Below are positions 60,813 through 64,000 of a DNA stretch of 64,000 bases, in pieces. A program made the position numbers and the translations under genes. This DNA is from Earliella scabrosa (taxonomy: Eukaryota; Basidiomycota; Agaricomycetes; Polyporales; Polyporaceae), in the NCBI GenBank assembly GCA_022605405.1, contig JABYQQ010000001.1:2418001-2482000 (forward strand), written 5' to 3'. The notes beneath the pieces are model-generated. The model was not told where the DNA came from. It saw nothing but the letters and a program-made list of their open reading frames with translations, and searched no databases. Positions within the stretch are counted from its first letter, which is position 1; every line of letters begins with the position of its first letter.

Positions 60813-61100
60813 TCCAACGGTTGAATGTCGTCGTCCTGGCGGGCCGTGCGCACACTTCAACCGTTGGAAGTCCCTACTCCAACCGTTGGAAGTCCCTACT
60901 CCGACGGTCGGCCATTGCCAACGCCGGCCTTCGGCCGCACTCCAACCGTTGAAAGTCCTCGACCCACACCCCGGTCGGCCATTCGCATGCTGCAAAGCTC
61001 CAACCGTTGGAAATCCTGATGGGCGGACTCCGAGCAACAGGTCAGGCACCTCCCCCGCCGTTTCTCGCCCTCCGTCCCCTCGACCATGATTCCAACCGTT
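60813..61100. repeat. Cluster of CAACCGTTG (MYB-site-like) repeats
   Basis: Six copies of a near-palindromic core TCCAACCGTTGGA or its complement lie at about 60813-60825, 60856-60869, 60878-60890, 60941-60953, 60999-61011 and 61091-61100, plus a diverged copy (CCGACGGTCGG) at 60901-60911. Two are separated by the identical spacer agtccctactcc. AACCGTT contains the YAAC[GT]G core bound by MYB proteins on each strand. Target gene and function are unknown. Confidence 0.7.
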
Positions 61101-61622
61101 CGTACTCCCTCATCATCTCCCTGTCCCCTCATCCCTCCTCATCATGGGCGAACTACCCCCTGCTCGTCCTAGTATGCCCCCGCGTCCTCTGCCTTCAATC
61201 TCGTGCCACAGCTTCATCTCCCTCTCCATGCTTGTCTTCGTCAGAGGGACCGTTCGGTCCATGTCGGTCTCGCTGTTGGAGATTCCTCCGGCTGCGTCGA
61301 CACTCTCCGCTGACAACACCCCACCCCAGGGCACTATTCGGTGCATCTCGGTCGGCTCATTGCGAGTTTCCTCGCAGTGGACGCGGGACCTGGGCAGGGT
61401 CGGGTTTTCCACTAATGCGCAAGTCGCGCTCGTCGGCGAAGGTGCCGGTTAGAGTGTTCGTGGCATTTCCCCGCATGTACGTCCCTATCTCTCAAATGTC
61501 TCTTTTACTTGCCTCGCCCTCGCACACGCACATTCCTTCAAGTGTCTCTCGTCGGCCCCAGGTCCCTACTCCCGATTTCATGCATCGAGCCTGTGCATGA
61601 AATTCGTTGCTTGCTGCCGACA
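61101..61622. other. Overlapping open frames, no firm gene
   Basis: A plus frame at 61144-61452 (102 codons, MGELPPARPSMPPRP start, in-frame stop at the end) and another at 61007-61600 overlap. No domain or motif recognised. A near-repeat of the segment TTCGGTSCATSTCGGTC occurs at about 61254-61270 and 61339-61355. Confidence 0.3.
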
Positions 61623-61815
61623 TCACTCTTGCTTATCCTGTACACGTACGCACTTATATCTCATCCTCATCTCTTCTCTACTGGATCGCCCTCCACTCCT
61701 CCTCATCGTCATTTCTTCTTTACTGGATCGCCCTCCACTCCTCACTCTTGCTTATCGTGTGCTCGTACGCACCTCTATGTCATCGTCATATCATCTTTAC
61801 TGGATCGTCCTCCTC
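61623..61815. repeat. Interleaved direct repeats
   Basis: Block A (ACTCTTGCTTATC..TGT.C.CGTACGCAC.TCTAT) occurs at about 61623 and 61743. Block B (TACTGGATCGCCCTCCACT) occurs at about 61679 and 61723, with a variant (TACTGGATCGTCCTCCTCT) at 61798. The arrangement A-B-B-A-B suggests duplication of a segment of about 120 bp with a smaller internal duplication. Plus-strand frames through it show the matching repeated peptide but no recognisable protein. Confidence 0.75.
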
Positions 61816-62216
61816 TCATCAAAACGTGTGTTGTGTGCGCGAAGTCTCCCCGTACTCTCGCGGTGGGTTGTGTGCGCCAAGTCTGCTTCTACCACTCTCG
61901 CCGTCCATGCAATTGGACGGCTTTTCGTGCGATGCTCGCCCTGTCGCCCCTCGCGCCCCGTTGGCACTCGAGGCTACATTATAAGACACTTCGGCTTGCT
62001 ATTGTCGGTCACGGTGTACGTGTCCGGATCGCACATCGACTCGACGATCCTCTATGCGCGCGCGGGTGGCGAGGTGCGTTAGTTCTCCCAAATCGTCTCA
62101 AAGCCCATTCAGGCGATTCGCTCCGGGGCGTAGAAATGCTCTTATCCACCCTCCTGCCCTCCCTCAGTGTACGTCGTGGTCGACGCGATTACAGTTCATT
62201 CCTATTTCCTGACTGT

Positions 62217-64000
62217 CTATACACTGCAACCCGACTGCCGCCTCGACTGCGCCCTCTGCGCTCGGTGCGCCGCCACCCTCGCTAGCTCGTCGGGGTCGTC
62301 CACAAATTCTATCGACAGGCTGCGCTCCCGAGGCAGAGTTCTGCTGCTGCTCGAGGTAGACCCCTGCGACGCATTCGGGGTAGGGAGGCCGCTCGCCGGC
62401 GACAAAGGGGTGGTCACCGCTAGTTTGCCCTCCTAGTGTTAAGACGTAGTCAATACTCGCGCTTCCAAGGAATCGCCGAAGCGTGTACTCACCTGCCGTG
62501 CGGTCCTGTCAGCGGGCGTCGCCAGTCGAGTTGGGTCCACCACAGTCGTCGCCGGGTAGCCACGCTGTCTCTCGAGAGAACGCAATGCTTGACCCAGCCT
62601 GTGAATGGAGAAGGCGTCTTCCCGTCGAAGAAGGACAAATGGGCAGTTCGGCTCGATGTACAGGGTGGAAGATTTGGAGAAGCGCTTCCAATTACCCAAA
62701 ACTTCGTCCCAGTACGCCATCTTCCTCGCGCCTTCTAACCCTGTGACGCCGTCGCGATATGCTTGAGTCGACTCCAAGCACAGCAGGCGTGATGACGGCA
62801 GGCGGAACTTGAAGACAAGAGGGCCCGCATGGTCCTTCATTGGCAAACCGGCAAGTGAGACCGCTGTTTTCTAAGAACCAGAACAGACATGGAGCGCTCT
62901 CACCTCGACCCAAAGCAACGTCCAGATCCAACCGTCGCAGCGCTCTCCCACCATGTCGTCGGATTGGGGAACCTGGGCAACCCAGCCGCACGTCAACTCG
63001 ATCAGAAACAACTCGGAGGCGAAACCCGCAGCTTTGACACCCCGCACACGGACAAGGACGGTATCGCTCTCCGCTGGCACGTCTATGTCGTCCGCCGAGC
63101 TCGCGAGTAGCAGCCAACAAGCGAGATCTAAACTCCACCACTCAAACTCGTCGCCGTGGCGTGAGATCCACCATATGTCCTGGACCGAGATGACTTCTCC
63201 CTCGGTCCCTTCGTCGAGCTGCCACGGTCGTTTTTTGGCGGGGGCGTCATTCTGGACAGGCTATATCAGATGGTTTCTCGAAGAGCACGAGCGATTCACG
63301 ACTTGCCGCGAAGAAGAACACCACGGTCACAAAGCGACCGCGAGGCGTGCGGTTAGACTGCATCCTCTTTCAGCTCGGCGGCGTATGCTGAGGGGACAGT
63401 CGACGTACCAAGTTCGGAGTCCCCGTCGCAGGTTGTTCGCCAGGCCCGCCAGAGGCTATCACGTCTGGAGCGTCCGTCACTTCGACAGAGTGGGGATTGA
63501 TTGGACGAGCCTGTGCGGGTTCAGTCGCATGCTCAGAGATTTCGGGTGATCCGCGCGTCCGCCACATACCTTTTTCTGCGTCTTCGGTTTCGAGGTTTTG
63601 CCGTGAGCCAGCAATTTCTTTTGGAGTGAAGTTTGGGAGGTCGTGACTTCTGTGCTGCTTCTCGCACGTCCTGCCGATGTCTTCGGCTGTGAGGGGCGGC
63701 CGCGACTCGGCCTGTCCGGGGATGGTTGCATGGCGTTTTGCAAGGATCGCGCCGCTTCGATCTCCTCGAGTAAGTCTTCACTAGGACCCTCTTGCACAGG
63801 GTAGTGTCGATGGTTGCACGATCTCCCCTGGTGATAGAGCGGTCATCTCCTAGGAATGGTGAGGCACGATGCGCAGACTCACAATGAAGATGTACGCGCC
63901 GGCCAGGCCTTCCATGTAACAGACTTGCTTCCAGTACAGGGTCTGTACTCCGCACCCATCGTGAGGACATCGCTCGGGATCAGGTGGGACACGAGCAGCC
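62217..64000 (-). CDS. Multi-exon protein with Cys/His-rich segment, partial at right edge
   Basis: Exons 63883->64000, 63570-63827, 63409-63510, 63325-63357, 62904-63251, 62493-62834 and 62217-62432 all join in phase, giving at least 470 residues; the start lies beyond the window. The N-terminal visible part reads CPHDGCGVQTLYWKQVCY, EGLAGAYIF, RSCNHRHYP, a possible zinc-binding arrangement. Then come a basic Ser/Thr linker (QKKLLAHGKTSKPKTQKK), a Trp-rich domain (DIWWISRHGDEFEWWSLDL, SDTVLVRVRGVKAAGF, FLIELTCGWVAQVP, WIWTLLWVE) and a Ser/Arg-rich tail ending QSGCSV. The Trp-rich domain could be BAH- or chromo-like, but I am not sure. Probably nuclear. Confidence 0.65.

Overview
This looks like nuclear DNA of a basidiomycete fungus, most likely an agaricomycete of polypore type. 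Genes are broken by many short introns (about 44-77 nt, GT..AG, often with a CTRAY-like branch point). The families also fit: a fungal-type Zn(II)2Cys6 regulator, a GH85 endoglucosaminidase, F-box-like proteins and several apparently lineage-specific families. All gene models were spliced by eye; I could run no search or alignment.

Positions 1-36632 are a head-to-tail tandem array with a unit of about 15.19 kb: a partial unit (1-6254) and two full units (6255-21438, 21439-36632). The array ends at 36632, where the repeat breaks into unique sequence. Each unit holds, in order, a degraded plus-strand gene, a nucleolin/Gar2-like pseudogene, a minus-strand F-box-like gene, a hydrophobic minus-strand region, a GC-rich block, a minus-strand gene clearly related to the large subunit of class I ribonucleotide reductase (RNR1), an 843-bp hAT-type MITE with perfect 8-bp target duplications, and a minus-strand gene of an unnamed family. 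The RNR1-like gene is the most striking item. It splices into a continuous frame of 714 codons, yet the thiyl-radical cysteine, one redox cysteine, the radical-transfer tyrosine pair and the C-terminal cysteine tail all appear to be gone. It therefore looks like a tandemly amplified pseudo-enzyme. The middle copy differs almost only by one-base indels in short runs, which may be assembly noise.

From 36633 to 46000 is a cluster of one-copy genes: a Ser/Ala-rich repeat protein, a Zn(II)2Cys6 regulator, a second F-box-like protein, a BTB-like protein and a probable distant relative of the unnamed family in the array. Two array families thus have solo relatives within 10 kb.

From 46000 to 64000: a broken gene at 46.9 kb, a GH85 endo-beta-N-acetylglucosaminidase gene with one non-canonical splice donor, an acidic serine-rich protein, a long gene-poor stretch (53.4-59.2 kb), a small three-exon gene with a TATA box whose last codons are tandemly duplicated, a cluster of MYB-site-like repeats, a set of direct repeats, and at the right edge a minus-strand multi-exon gene with a Cys/His-rich segment that runs off the window.
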